From positions 1 through 51,070 of the forward strand of contig CAYOIN010000003.1 of assembly GCA_964404095.1 (NCBI GenBank): DNA of 51,070 nucleotides, read 5' to 3'. Both the position numbers and the translations under genes were made by a program. Positions 31,852 through 40,287 of this stretch are shown piece after piece (position 1 is the stretch's first letter; each line of letters opens with the position of its first letter). This DNA comes from CAZLQR01 sp964404095 (GTDB lineage: Bacteria > Patescibacteriota > Microgenomatia > UBA1406 > GWC2-37-13). Under the pieces are notes generated by a model. That model was not told the DNA's origin and did not search any database. It saw nothing but the letters and a program-made list of their open reading frames with translations.

Positions 31852-32679
31852 ATGTTGAAGGTAGGGGGTCATGTCTCAATCGCAGGAGGACATAGTAAGG
31901 CAATCGATCGCACACTTGAGATCGGGGGCAACTGCGCGCAGATCTTCCTCGCATCTCCACGTGGCTGGAACTTCGCCAAGATCTCGGACGAAGAAATCGA
32001 CCACTTTCGAGCCTACGCAACGGAAAATAAGGTATCACCCATCGTATTTCATGCGTCCTATCTCGTCAACCTCGCAGACGATGACCGTATCGGGAAACTG
32101 TCGGTTCAGCTCCTTACCCACGAGCTAAAAACTGCCTCACGCATGGGAGTGATCGGAAGTGTAATCCATCTAGGATCATACAAAGACAATGGTAAGGATC
32201 ATCTAAAGCTGTGCAAAAACATCGCTTCCGTTCTCGAAAAAATTCCCGATAATGTTCAGTTCATAATCGAGAATGCAGGGAATCGCAAAATCGGTAAAGA
32301 CATTGAGGAAATTGCAGAGATTATGGATGAACTCAACGATGATCGGGTACGGGTCTGTCTCGACACGTGTCATCTCCATGCAGCAGGGTATGACCTTGGC
32401 TCAGAACAATCATTCAGTGATTTTATGAAGGTCTTTGATGAAAAAATCGGAGTCGATCGGATTGCGGTCTGGCACATCAATGACAGTCGTGATCCGTTCG
32501 GATCCCTCCGCGACCGACATGAGAACATCGGGGAAGGGAATGTGGGAACTACGGTATTTCGAAACATTTTGACCAACCCAAAAACACGCCATCACCCCAT
32601 GATCCTTGAGGTTCCAGGATTTGACGGAACCGGTCCGGATAAGCGAAATGTTGATCTGATAAAAAAACTGTCTGTATGA
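31852..32679 (+). CDS. nfo: Endonuclease IV (AP endonuclease)
   Basis: Cuts DNA 5' to abasic sites in base-excision repair; 275 aa, TIM barrel with three zinc ions. The metal ligands appear in HASYLVNLA near 67-75, HLGSYKDNG near 107-115, IIENAGNRK near 142-150, CLDTCHLHAAGYD near 170-182, WHINDSRDPFGS near 212-223 with DRHENIGEGNVG following, and LEVPG near 253-257. All standard motifs are intact. The start is at 31852; a longer in-frame reading from 31642 runs through hrcA on the other strand and is not credible. It is ATGA-coupled to a Nudix gene. Confidence 0.95.
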   Translation: MLKVGGHVSIAGGHSKAIDRTLEIGGNCAQIFLASPRGWNFAKISDEEIDHFRAYATENKVSPIVFHASYLVNLADDDRIGKLSVQLLTHELKTASRMGVIGSVIHLGSYKDNGKDHLKLCKNIASVLEKIPDNVQFIIENAGNRKIGKDIEEIAEIMDELNDDRVRVCLDTCHLHAAGYDLGSEQSFSDFMKVFDEKIGVDRIAVWHINDSRDPFGSLRDRHENIGEGNVGTTVFRNILTNPKTRHHPMILEVPGFDGTGPDKRNVDLIKKLSV

Positions 32680-33224
32680 ACTCCCCTATTGCTCGTGCAT
32701 TTGATAATGCGAAAAAAACAGTACAGATCGATCCCGACATGGCTCTCGCGTTCGAAAAAAGAATTGCGAAGAATACCACCTATCTCAAACATGATGGGGT
32801 CGATGATCACTTCTGTGTGGGTGTACTCCTCGTCGATCGCGCAAAACAACGGGTTTTCCTCGGACACCACATCAAGTCGGATCATTGGCTTGGCGCGGGT
32901 GGACATATGGAACCGGGCGAGACTCCACTCCAGACTGCAATTCGAGAAACGAAGGAAGAGTTAGGGCTCGATCTTGCAAAATTTGAACTCTATAACCTTA
33001 CCTACTTTGACGATGTAAATCGGCACCTATGTCGAGAACACTACGACTTCTTTTTTTATCATGAGTTCGACTCGGATCAAGAAGTGAAAGCAGATCCATC
33101 GGAGTTTCATACCGCTACCTGGGTCCCGTTCGATACGGTCCTCTCGAAAAAACTTATGCCTCGCTATCGAACCGCGATTCAGAAGCTCCTGGCGTCGTTT
33201 GGTTACTCTGAGGCGGAAGAGTAG
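32676..33224 (+). CDS. Nudix hydrolase
   Basis: Hydrolyses a nucleoside diphosphate linked to another group. The 182-aa protein has a complete Nudix box: G76-x5-E82-x7-R90-E91-x2-E94-E95-x-G97, in GGHMEPGETPLQ and AIRETKEELG. The 45 residues before the domain are helical. ATGA coupling to nfo suggests a role in nucleotide or DNA hygiene, such as removing damaged nucleotides, but the substrate cannot be read from the sequence. Confidence 0.93.
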   Translation: MNSPIARAFDNAKKTVQIDPDMALAFEKRIAKNTTYLKHDGVDDHFCVGVLLVDRAKQRVFLGHHIKSDHWLGAGGHMEPGETPLQTAIRETKEELGLDLAKFELYNLTYFDDVNRHLCREHYDFFFYHEFDSDQEVKADPSEFHTATWVPFDTVLSKKLMPRYRTAIQKLLASFGYSEAEE

Positions 33225-33619
33225 GTTCGACGATACGCTCCCTCATCCCCATACTCAACAAATTCTTTATGGTCAACGAGCTCAACATACCCTGGGAAGT
33301 TCTTATGCTTAATGCCACACCAGTATTTTTCGGTTTCGAGCCCGATCTTGGTTGCGTAGTGGAAAAACCCATTCGCGTAACTACAGTACAGACAGTAGAG
33401 CTTTTCCGGAATGGTGATGTATGACAATTTAAATCGGTCGAACACAATGTAATTTCGTCGCTTCACGAGCGGTATCCTATACAGTGGAAAGCAGATGTGA
33501 TGATAGATCTCCACCACAATATCCATGAGTATGAGTGGAAAGAGCGGCAACCAGATAAATGGAAAGCTAAGTGCCTGGAGTGCGATTTCGGCAGGTTTCT
33601 TGTGTCGTTTGTAGAGCAT
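33203..33619 (-). CDS. Hypothetical membrane-associated protein with a Cys motif, 138 aa
   Basis: Unrecognised function, though the pattern looks like a conserved patescibacterial family. A basic N-terminus precedes one long hydrophobic segment (about 16-38, LSFPFIWLPLFPLILMDIV). The C-terminal half carries CLYCSYANGF and then TEKYWCGIKH, a CxxC plus a distant Cys and His that could bind a metal. The start at 33619 (MLYKRHKK) is supported by AAGGAAG, 6 bases before the ATG, a Shine-Dalgarno-like site. It overlaps the Nudix gene end by 22 bases. Confidence 0.7.
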   Translation of the reverse strand: MLYKRHKKPAEIALQALSFPFIWLPLFPLILMDIVVEIYHHICFPLYRIPLVKRRNYIVFDRFKLSYITIPEKLYCLYCSYANGFFHYATKIGLETEKYWCGIKHKNFPGYVELVDHKEFVEYGDEGAYRRTYSSASE

Positions 33620-33631
33620 ACGCTTCCTTTT

Positions 33632-33637
33632 AGTATA
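33632..33637 (-). promoter_or_regulatory. -10 element of the 138-aa gene
   Basis: TATACT on the minus strand, 12 bases before ATG 33619. It overlaps the plus-strand TATAAT of cca by four bases. Confidence 0.55.
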
Positions 33638-33639
33638 AT
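33634..33639 (+). promoter_or_regulatory. -10 element of cca
   Basis: TATAAT, exactly 6 bases before ATG 33646. Confidence 0.7.
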
Positions 33640-33645
33640 AAAGCC

Positions 33646-34986
33646 ATGGTTCAACTTCCAGAGTCAATGCAAACGGTCATAACAACCTTCAAGAAAGCAG
33701 GCTTTGCTATCTACTTGGTCGGTGGAGCCGTCCGAAATATCGTACTCGAAAAACCAATCACCAACTGGGACTTTACAACCAATGCACGTCCAGAAGAAAT
33801 ACTCAAACTTTATCCTGATGGATTCTATAACAACACCTTTGGAACCGTGGGGGTAAAGATTGGGGAGGAGATCGTTGAGATCACAACCTTCCGGAAGGAA
33901 GGCGTATACTCTGACGCTCGTCATCCTGATAAGATTGAGTGGGCAGACACACTTGAAGAGGATCTCGCGCGAAGAGACTTCACCATCAATGCGATGGCGC
34001 ATGATGGCGCGAACGTAATCGATCCGTACCATGGTCGAGAACATCTACAACAAAAGCGCGTGGTCTGTGTCGGCGATCCCTCGATCCGCTTCCAGGAAGA
34101 TGCGCTACGTTTGCTTCGCGCAGTACGTTTCTGTAGTCAGCTCGGATTTTTATTACAGGACGAGACTCGCGACGCAATCCGGTCGCATGCTCGCCTGATC
34201 AATAAAGTATCCGGTGAGCGCATTCGAGATGAGCTGTTGAAAATTGTTGCGTCTGACCATGCTGCGGAAGGGATCCTGTTCCTCCGAAGCACCGGTCTAC
34301 TGGAACAGATTCTTCCGGAGCTCGACGCTTGTTTTATCGTTGACCAAAAGAGCCCGAAACGACACCATATCTATGATGTTGGTACGCATCTCGTCATGTC
34401 GCTCAAACACTGCCCTTCAACAGATCCGATTACTCGCCTCGCAACCCTCCTTCACGATATCGGCAAAGTGCAGACATATCGAAAGGATTCTGAGACTGGA
34501 CTCATAACCTTTCACAACCATGAGGTAGTGGGTGAAAAGCTGGTAGCGAAGATCGCCGATCGCCTCCGCCTCTCTAAAAAAGACAAAACAAAGCTTGTAC
34601 TATTGGTTCGACATCACCAGTTCACCGTCTCCGAACTCCAGACCGATAAAGCCGTGCGACGGTTTATTCGAGATGTAACGAAAGAGTACCTTCCGGACAT
34701 GCTCGATCTCCGAACAGGCGATCGTATTGGTTCTGGGGCTACACCAACATCATGGAGACTTGATCTCTTCAAGAAACGTCTTGAGGAAGTCCAGCAACAC
34801 GTATTCTCTGTTACTGACCTCAAGGTCGACGGTAACGATGTGATGGCAACGCTCAACCTCAGACCAGGAAAGGAAATTGGCGCGGTTCTCGACTGGCTCT
34901 TTCAGGAAGTTGATGATGGGCGACTTACAAACGATCGAGATGTTCTTCTCCAAGCGATGAAGGATCACCATGTCCAGGGTAGATAG
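33646..34986 (+). CDS. cca: CCA tRNA nucleotidyltransferase / poly(A) polymerase family
   Basis: Builds or repairs the 3' CCA end of tRNA. The 446-aa class II enzyme has the nucleotidyltransferase head with VGGAVRN at 25-31 and the metal motif near 40-42, the neck motif RRDFTINAMAH near 110-120, RFQEDALRLLRAVRFCSQLGF near 148-168, and a C-terminal HD domain with LLHDIGK near 267-273. The usual D-x-D metal pair reads N40-W-D42, so the first Asp is Asn. The 3' end overlaps the convergent MBL gene by 62 bases. Confidence 0.92.
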   Translation: MVQLPESMQTVITTFKKAGFAIYLVGGAVRNIVLEKPITNWDFTTNARPEEILKLYPDGFYNNTFGTVGVKIGEEIVEITTFRKEGVYSDARHPDKIEWADTLEEDLARRDFTINAMAHDGANVIDPYHGREHLQQKRVVCVGDPSIRFQEDALRLLRAVRFCSQLGFLLQDETRDAIRSHARLINKVSGERIRDELLKIVASDHAAEGILFLRSTGLLEQILPELDACFIVDQKSPKRHHIYDVGTHLVMSLKHCPSTDPITRLATLLHDIGKVQTYRKDSETGLITFHNHEVVGEKLVAKIADRLRLSKKDKTKLVLLVRHHQFTVSELQTDKAVRRFIRDVTKEYLPDMLDLRTGDRIGSGATPTSWRLDLFKKRLEEVQQHVFSVTDLKVDGNDVMATLNLRPGKEIGAVLDWLFQEVDDGRLTNDRDVLLQAMKDHHVQGR

Positions 34987-35539
34987 TCGTCTCTTCGGGA
35001 AGAACTTGTTGAAGGTTCTGAATCGATTCGTATAACTGCTTCTTATCTGAATAAGAAAAATCGTATCTTCCGATACCGTCTTTAAAAAGTGTGTCACCGG
35101 TGAACAAGACCTTCTCCTCCGGAAGATGGAGACAGCTACTCCCCGGCGTGTGTCCCGGCGTCTGAATAATCTCTAGACCGTACCGAGGAAACTGCGCCCC
35201 GATCTCATGAATTGGACTTAACCCCTGTGGTTTTATGATGACCGGCGTATACCCCAGGAAGTGTTTTGCCGTTGCTTCGAGCCGATCGATGAGAAAGACA
35301 TCCTTCTCCGATATGAAAAATGGTGCATTGAGTGCGAGTTGAAGCTCGCCGACTGCCATGACATGGTCAAAGTGTCCGTGCGTCGCAACGACTGCATCGA
35401 CCGTTAGGTTTCGTCGAGAAATCTCCTCGAGTAAGAAATCGGCCGAATCCCCCGGATCGATAATGAGACAATGTCGATCATGAATTAGGAAGTAGCAGTT
35501 CGCTTGTAGCTCACCAACCGGAAAGAAGACTATCTTCAT
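34925..35539 (-). CDS. Metallo-beta-lactamase-fold hydrolase (glyoxalase II-like)
   Basis: A 204-aa single-domain hydrolase. The metal site is H-x-H-x-D-H in ATHGHFDHV near 53-61, a further His in TPGHTPGSS near 128-136, and an Asp in FTGDTLF near 147-153. The end has YPGHGDPSSLGEE. Short YcbL/GloB-like proteins of this type hydrolyse thioesters such as glutathione or other thiol adducts; the true substrate is unknown. A thiol-related role would fit the MshB/MshC-like pair elsewhere in the window, but that is speculation. Its ATG directly follows the upstream TAG. Confidence 0.9.
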   Translation of the reverse strand: MKIVFFPVGELQANCYFLIHDRHCLIIDPGDSADFLLEEISRRNLTVDAVVATHGHFDHVMAVGELQLALNAPFFISEKDVFLIDRLEATAKHFLGYTPVIIKPQGLSPIHEIGAQFPRYGLEIIQTPGHTPGSSCLHLPEEKVLFTGDTLFKDGIGRYDFSYSDKKQLYESIQNLQQVLPEETTIYPGHGDPSSLGEEHLDRL

Positions 35540-36343
35540 CTAGTTTATCACTAACACCATCGGGCGCACCGTGGCTTTACCCCGATTGTCTTTAAGCGTC
35601 AGAGTATATTTGACAACTTCCTTCGACCTCAGGGTTCCCGCGAGCTCGCAGCCAATATATTTTCGATTTGCGGGTTCGGATCTCACGATCGATGTTACAC
35701 AATTTCGAAGCGTTATACCCGAAGGGAGTCCGCTCGATATGATTGAGAGGGTATCAGAGGTATCAAGATCATAACCCTTCACTAGTGAAAAATACTTATC
35801 ACCAACGCGTGCTGTAGATTTGGGCAAAACTGAGAACACAGGAGCTCTGTTGATAGGTGTAGGAGTGATATTACCTGTGGGTTTTGGGTTTGTAACGGTT
35901 ATATGAGAAGTTGGGGATGGCAAGCTCACAACACATCGACCGGTCTGACCCTCATCAGGAAACGTTATTCCGTTAGAGGTATTATTGTCTCGATCGCATG
36001 ATAAAGACTTTGCGCACGACACGATACCATCAGGGCAACCCTGCTTTCTCAAATACCCACAACTGGACCCAAAACTAGCGGTACACGGACCAGTAGGATT
36101 AGACGATCCGGGCGCCGTAACAGGCACTGCGGCAAAACTTCGAACGCGGAAGGCCTGCTGCGATGTTGAGATGGCAACAGGTAATACGAGAATGCTGAAA
36201 ACCAAGACGCCGACAGATACGCGTTGAGCTAGAGAGAATCGCCCAAACCACTCATTGATCTTCTCGAATAAACTCTTTTTAGCGTCCGTAATCGCAACGC
36301 TATCCGGACTTGCTAATAACTCTTCTTGAGTTTGCCTTTCCAT
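35540..36343 (-). CDS. Membrane-anchored Cys-rich protein with Ig-like domain
   Basis: A 267-aa surface protein. A cytoplasmic head (about 1-40) leads to one membrane helix (about 42-62). Outside, a Cys-rich segment (about 85-140) has eight Cys in patterns such as CTASFGSSCGYL and GCPDGIVSCAKSLSCD, consistent with disulfides. A Pro/Thr/Ser linker follows, then an Ig-like domain (about 168-267; NRAPVFSVLP, then YDLDTSDTLSII and SGLPSGITL) of the cadherin-like/He_PIG type. Adhesion or surface display is inferred. TATTAT 6 bases before the ATG fixes the start. Confidence 0.8.
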   Translation of the reverse strand: MERQTQEELLASPDSVAITDAKKSLFEKINEWFGRFSLAQRVSVGVLVFSILVLPVAISTSQQAFRVRSFAAVPVTAPGSSNPTGPCTASFGSSCGYLRKQGCPDGIVSCAKSLSCDRDNNTSNGITFPDEGQTGRCVVSLPSPTSHITVTNPKPTGNITPTPINRAPVFSVLPKSTARVGDKYFSLVKGYDLDTSDTLSIISSGLPSGITLRNCVTSIVRSEPANRKYIGCELAGTLRSKEVVKYTLTLKDNRGKATVRPMVLVIN

Positions 36344-36349
36344 ACCGCA

Positions 36350-36355
36350 ATAATA
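36350..36355 (-). promoter_or_regulatory. -10 element of the Ig-like gene
   Basis: TATTAT on the minus strand, exactly 6 bases before ATG 36343. Confidence 0.6.
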
Positions 36356-36383
36356 ATATTGTTCATTTTAGCTGTAGGATCAT

Positions 36384-37508
36384 ATGAAGTCAACTATCCT
36401 GGATCAATTGATGTATTTACTCATTAATGTAATGCTATTTATTGTGCCGTTCGTATTCGCGCCCTGGAGTGAGCGCGTATTTGAAATACCACGAGTGATA
36501 TTTTTTACCTATTTTGTCGACATTCTACTCGTGCTGGCGGTTGCGCGACTGAGATTTATAAAACCCAGAAAATTCGACATATCAATCATAGTATTGGTGG
36601 TTCTCTTCGTTATTTGGAGTACCTTTACCGCCTTGATCGGAGTAGACTCTTCAAAAAGTTTTTTAGGTAACGCATACAGGCTCGATGGTCTCCTTACGCT
36701 ATATTCTTTATGTATATACTTCTTTGTTATTGTCCTATATTGGAGGCGTGATTGGACAAGTAAAGTACTCCATACTTACTCATACAGTTCTGTCATTCTT
36801 GGCGCATGGTCTATTATTGAATTTATTCACCATCCCAATATTGAGCCATCACTCTCATTCGGACATAAAGCTTTCCTGGCGTCATACCTATGCGTGACGT
36901 TGCCGTTTCTGAAGAAGTGGCAAATACCGATCGTATCGATAGCAATTCTAACCACGCGAACAATGTCAGGAATTATTGGACTTCTATTTTTTGTACTGTT
37001 CAAAATTTTGAATTATCTTCGCTACTCACAAAAAAAAATAATTGTCTTGACGACATGCCTTTCAATCATATTGGCCTCAATGTTTCTCATGGTTCGTGAA
37101 CCGCAGAGATCTCTCTTTGATAATCGTGAGCGAATATTTATGAAGGCAGTAGCGGGTTTTTCACAGCGACCGATTGTTGGTTGGGGTTGGGCCAATTTTG
37201 ATTATATTTTTAGGTCTGTCGACTGGCCGATTCATTTTCAGTCAGATATTATCGTTGATAAAGCTCACAGTTCAATCCTTGAAGTTTTAACAACGACAGG
37301 AATCGTTGGATTTATACTGTACGCTTCGGTGTTTCTGATGCTGTTGAGCAAACTTTGCTCCGACCCTTCAAATCATCAGATGATATCCGCTGTGATAATC
37401 TATATGATTATTGCTCAAACGAACATTGGATCAATAACGCAGGATATTTTCTACTGGACGATGCTTGGGATTATTTCTTCTTCTCGAGAAGATACCAAAC
37501 CGGTGTAG
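36384..37508 (+). CDS. O-antigen ligase/polymerase-like membrane protein
   Basis: A 374-aa protein with about ten membrane helices, of the Wzy/WaaL (PF04932) type. The diagnostic extracytoplasmic loop near 240-300 has RERIFMKAVAGF, RPIVGWGWANFD and KAHSSILEVLTTTGIVG, including the conserved Arg and His-Ser region. It would polymerise glycan units or attach them to a lipid or protein carrier. By eye its DNA is clearly more AT-rich than its neighbours (long A and T runs, ATA codons), hinting at a different origin. Its 3' end overlaps secF on the other strand by 38 bases. AGGA lies 4 bases before the ATG. Confidence 0.82.
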   Translation: MKSTILDQLMYLLINVMLFIVPFVFAPWSERVFEIPRVIFFTYFVDILLVLAVARLRFIKPRKFDISIIVLVVLFVIWSTFTALIGVDSSKSFLGNAYRLDGLLTLYSLCIYFFVIVLYWRRDWTSKVLHTYSYSSVILGAWSIIEFIHHPNIEPSLSFGHKAFLASYLCVTLPFLKKWQIPIVSIAILTTRTMSGIIGLLFFVLFKILNYLRYSQKKIIVLTTCLSIILASMFLMVREPQRSLFDNRERIFMKAVAGFSQRPIVGWGWANFDYIFRSVDWPIHFQSDIIVDKAHSSILEVLTTTGIVGFILYASVFLMLLSKLCSDPSNHQMISAVIIYMIIAQTNIGSITQDIFYWTMLGIISSSREDTKPV

Positions 37509-38325
37509 CAATAAACGGCGAGGAGTAGGTGCCGGTGATCGTTCCGATTAAGAGCGCGACGATGAAGAATCTAATCGTTGACCCACCAAACAGGATCAAC
37601 GCCAACATCATAAAGAGAATGGTCATTGAGTTGTTGATAGAACGAATGAGCGTCTCGGTGAGTGCACGGTTCGCGCTTACGTCTGGCTCCTCAACCTTTG
37701 AACGTCGATACTCTCGAATCTTATCGAAGATGATGATCGTGTCATGAACCGAAAAAGACATTGTCGTAAGCAGCGCAGTTACAAATAAGGTGTTAAGCTC
37801 TGCTCCAAAAAAACGGGAGACCAACGCATATCCTCCGATCATGACGAGCAGATCGTGCAGAAGTGCTACGATCGCGGCAACCGCAAACTTAATTCCTTTG
37901 AATGAAAATGCCATATATGCCAAAATGCCGAGTATCGCAACAATGGCTGCGACCAAGGTTTTCATGATCGTTTCACGACCGAGCGTTGCCCCAACGGTCT
38001 CTGATCGAAGAACCGTTGCCGAACCACCGTGGGCCTGAACAACAGCGGTCACCAGCTTTTCTTGCGTGGTACTGAGCGGGTCAAAACGCAGGGTAACAGT
38101 ACCCGAACGACTGTCAAACTCCTGAAGTTGAATCTTCTTAGCTCCCAACGATGTGCGGAGATTTTTTTCAAGAATCGGCTTCTTGGTTTGATACTCCATA
38201 ATGGTACCTCCAGTAAAGTCGATAGATGTACGGAACCCGTACGTAGCAATTGAGAACATGCCTGCCCCGATTACAACAGCGGACAATAAGAAGTACAAAC
38301 TGCGATATTTGATAAATTCGATCAT
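37471..38325 (-). CDS. secF: Protein translocase subunit SecF
   Basis: Works with SecD to drive preprotein release outside the membrane using proton flow. The 284-aa protein has helix 1 (about 11-30), DFTGGTIMEYQ near 36-46 (family DFTGG motif), a small periplasmic domain, and five C-terminal helices with VALLHDLLVMIG near 151-162 and MSFSVHDTIIIFDKIRE near 203-219. Normal length and intact. Its ATG overlaps the secD stop, so the two are co-translated. Confidence 0.96.
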   Translation of the reverse strand: MIEFIKYRSLYFLLSAVVIGAGMFSIATYGFRTSIDFTGGTIMEYQTKKPILEKNLRTSLGAKKIQLQEFDSRSGTVTLRFDPLSTTQEKLVTAVVQAHGGSATVLRSETVGATLGRETIMKTLVAAIVAILGILAYMAFSFKGIKFAVAAIVALLHDLLVMIGGYALVSRFFGAELNTLFVTALLTTMSFSVHDTIIIFDKIREYRRSKVEEPDVSANRALTETLIRSINNSMTILFMMLALILFGGSTIRFFIVALLIGTITGTYSSPFIATPVWYLLEKKK

Positions 38326-39689
38326 GATGTTTTTTCTTGCCGGTAAAAAATAGTAATCAGTCTTCTGGTAATCACAACGCCTGTAAACAAGCTCACCGCC
38401 ACGCCGATCGCGAGCGTCAAGGCGAACCCCTTAATAAGACCGAGCTGCGGGAATATCTGCCAGTTGAGGGGGTTATAAAGTATGAACGCGACCAACAGGG
38501 TTGTTATGTTCGCATCCTTGATCGCGTCGATCGCGCGGCCAAATCCAAGTCGAATCGCGGTCTCGAAGGACTTCCCTTTGCGACGCTCTTCCTTGATACG
38601 TTCGAAGATGAGAATATTTGAGTCAACCGCCATTCCGATCGAAAGGATGAATCCAGCAATACCAGAGAGTGTTAGTGTTACTGAGAATAGGCGAAACAGT
38701 GCAAGCGAAATGAGACCGTAGATGAGTAGACCAATACATGCAATAATGCCGAGCCCCCCATAGTTGAGCACCATAAAGAGACCGACTGCAGACAGTCCGA
38801 TGATACCTGCGACGATACTCTTCTGAATCTCTATGACACCCAGCGATGGACCGATCGTTCGCTGTTCGATGAGCTTAATCGGAACCGGCAACGCGCCGGA
38901 GTTAATGGCGACCGCGAGCTGTCTTGTCTCGTCGACGGTTCGTTGTCCTGTGATAACTGCGTCTCCGGTCAAGATCGGCTGTTGAACAACCGGAGCCACC
39001 AATATCTCATCATCAAGAAAGATACCGATCATCTTTCCCACATTTTTTGTTGTTATGTCGCCAAAGATCTTTGCACCATTGGGACTAAACTGGAGTGCAA
39101 CCTGTGGCTTACCGTTGTTTTGATCGAAGGTCACGGTCGCCTTCTTAATTTCCGATCCTTTCAGTGCTGGTTCTGGATTAAAGTAGACACGTTGCTGTCC
39201 AGAGCTTGAGGCAACCTCCGCTGGTAGATTGAGATCGAGCTGTGTGCGGAAATTCAGGTTTGCGGTTCGCCCAATGAGTTTAATTGCTTGGTCGGTGTCC
39301 TTTATACCCGGGAGCTCAACAATGATTCGATACCGATCCTGCGATTTGATCGTTTGGATAACCGGCTCGGTTGCACCAAAATAGTTGATGCGTCGCTCAA
39401 TAATGTCGCGGCTCGACTGGAGGGCATCTGCCACATCCGCTGAGGGAAGTTTTGTTGTATCTGCCTCAAAGACCAGATGACTACCCCCTTTGAGGTCTAA
39501 CCCGTACGAGGTCGTGAATGATTTTTTTATCGGAATTCCGTAAAACTTTGTATCGATCGTGAGAGGATTGAGAACGGTTTTCAGTGTTCGGTTACCTAAT
39601 GTGATGTTGATTGGTGTATTCTCAGGCAGATCGATCCATACCAGAAGAATAAATAAACACGCAACTGCGATATACCAAAGATATTTCAT
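38322..39689 (-). CDS. secD: Protein translocase subunit SecD
   Basis: Partner of SecF, 455 aa. Helix 1 (about 4-20), then GLDLKGGSHLVFEAD near 62-76 (the SecD DLKGG motif), a P1-type periplasmic domain (about 80-275), and six helices with FILSIGMAVDSNILIFERIKEE near 361-382 holding the conserved Asp. The P1 head is shorter than in E. coli (615 aa), as in Gram-positive and small-genome lineages. It begins 9 bases after the upstream wHTH gene, in one operon with secF. Confidence 0.96.
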   Translation of the reverse strand: MKYLWYIAVACLFILLVWIDLPENTPINITLGNRTLKTVLNPLTIDTKFYGIPIKKSFTTSYGLDLKGGSHLVFEADTTKLPSADVADALQSSRDIIERRINYFGATEPVIQTIKSQDRYRIIVELPGIKDTDQAIKLIGRTANLNFRTQLDLNLPAEVASSSGQQRVYFNPEPALKGSEIKKATVTFDQNNGKPQVALQFSPNGAKIFGDITTKNVGKMIGIFLDDEILVAPVVQQPILTGDAVITGQRTVDETRQLAVAINSGALPVPIKLIEQRTIGPSLGVIEIQKSIVAGIIGLSAVGLFMVLNYGGLGIIACIGLLIYGLISLALFRLFSVTLTLSGIAGFILSIGMAVDSNILIFERIKEERRKGKSFETAIRLGFGRAIDAIKDANITTLLVAFILYNPLNWQIFPQLGLIKGFALTLAIGVAVSLFTGVVITRRLITIFYRQEKTS

Positions 39690-39698
39690 CTGCAGAGG

Positions 39699-40274
39699 TT
39701 ATTTTAACAGCTCGTCCTCGGATCCCACAAGCATCACTTTTGGCTGACGAAGAAATCGCCACAGGAAGGGGTCGGTGTTGCGCTTCCGGAATACAAACTC
39801 ATCTTCATTCATCACGGTAAAGTTGATCTCTCGTCCAAAATGCTTCTCTGCTTCGGTAATCAGCAGCTCAACCTCCGGCACAACGATCAACCCAACAAAG
39901 ATCACGTACACCTCATCCTCCTTAATAGGAAGACGTTTCGAATACTTTGTTGAAAGTGCGATGAACTTTACCTTCCCAAGCTTGGGGAGCGAGTGATAGA
40001 TAGCCTGCGCAAACGGATCGCTCTTTGTGAAGATTCGCAGAAACTCATCGTAAAAATCGTACTGCTTATTTAAGGAGTAGAAAACCTTATTGAGCCGACG
40101 CTCGCGTGTCACTACCTTCTCCTTCTCGAGGATGTCAAACTCACGCTTGACCGCATTCACCTCTTCCCCGATCTCTCGAACAACCCTGCGAAGATAGTAG
40201 TTCTCAGTCGGGTTGTGAAACAGCAACTGAAGTACCTTGATGCGTGTTCTGGAAGGGATTATGTTTTTTAACAT
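39699..40274 (-). CDS. Winged-helix regulator with nucleotidyltransferase-like tail
   Basis: A 191-aa protein. The N-terminus (about 1-75) is an ArsR/MarR-like winged helix (SRTRIKVLQLLFHNP, then YYLRRVVREIGEEVNAVKREFDILEKEKVV). The rest resembles a nucleotidyltransferase-fold domain (VYVIFVGLIVVPEVELLITEAEKHFGR) without clear catalytic residues. Proteins of this make-up are common in patescibacterial genomes. The start at 40274 (MLKNIIPSR) is preferred; the longer frame to 40328 would overlap the DUF3048 gene. It probably shares mRNA with secDF and DUF3048. The regulated target is unknown. Confidence 0.7.
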   Translation of the reverse strand: MLKNIIPSRTRIKVLQLLFHNPTENYYLRRVVREIGEEVNAVKREFDILEKEKVVTRERRLNKVFYSLNKQYDFYDEFLRIFTKSDPFAQAIYHSLPKLGKVKFIALSTKYSKRLPIKEDEVYVIFVGLIVVPEVELLITEAEKHFGREINFTVMNEDEFVFRKRNTDPFLWRFLRQPKVMLVGSEDELLK

Positions 40275-40287
40275 ACATACCGCGTGC

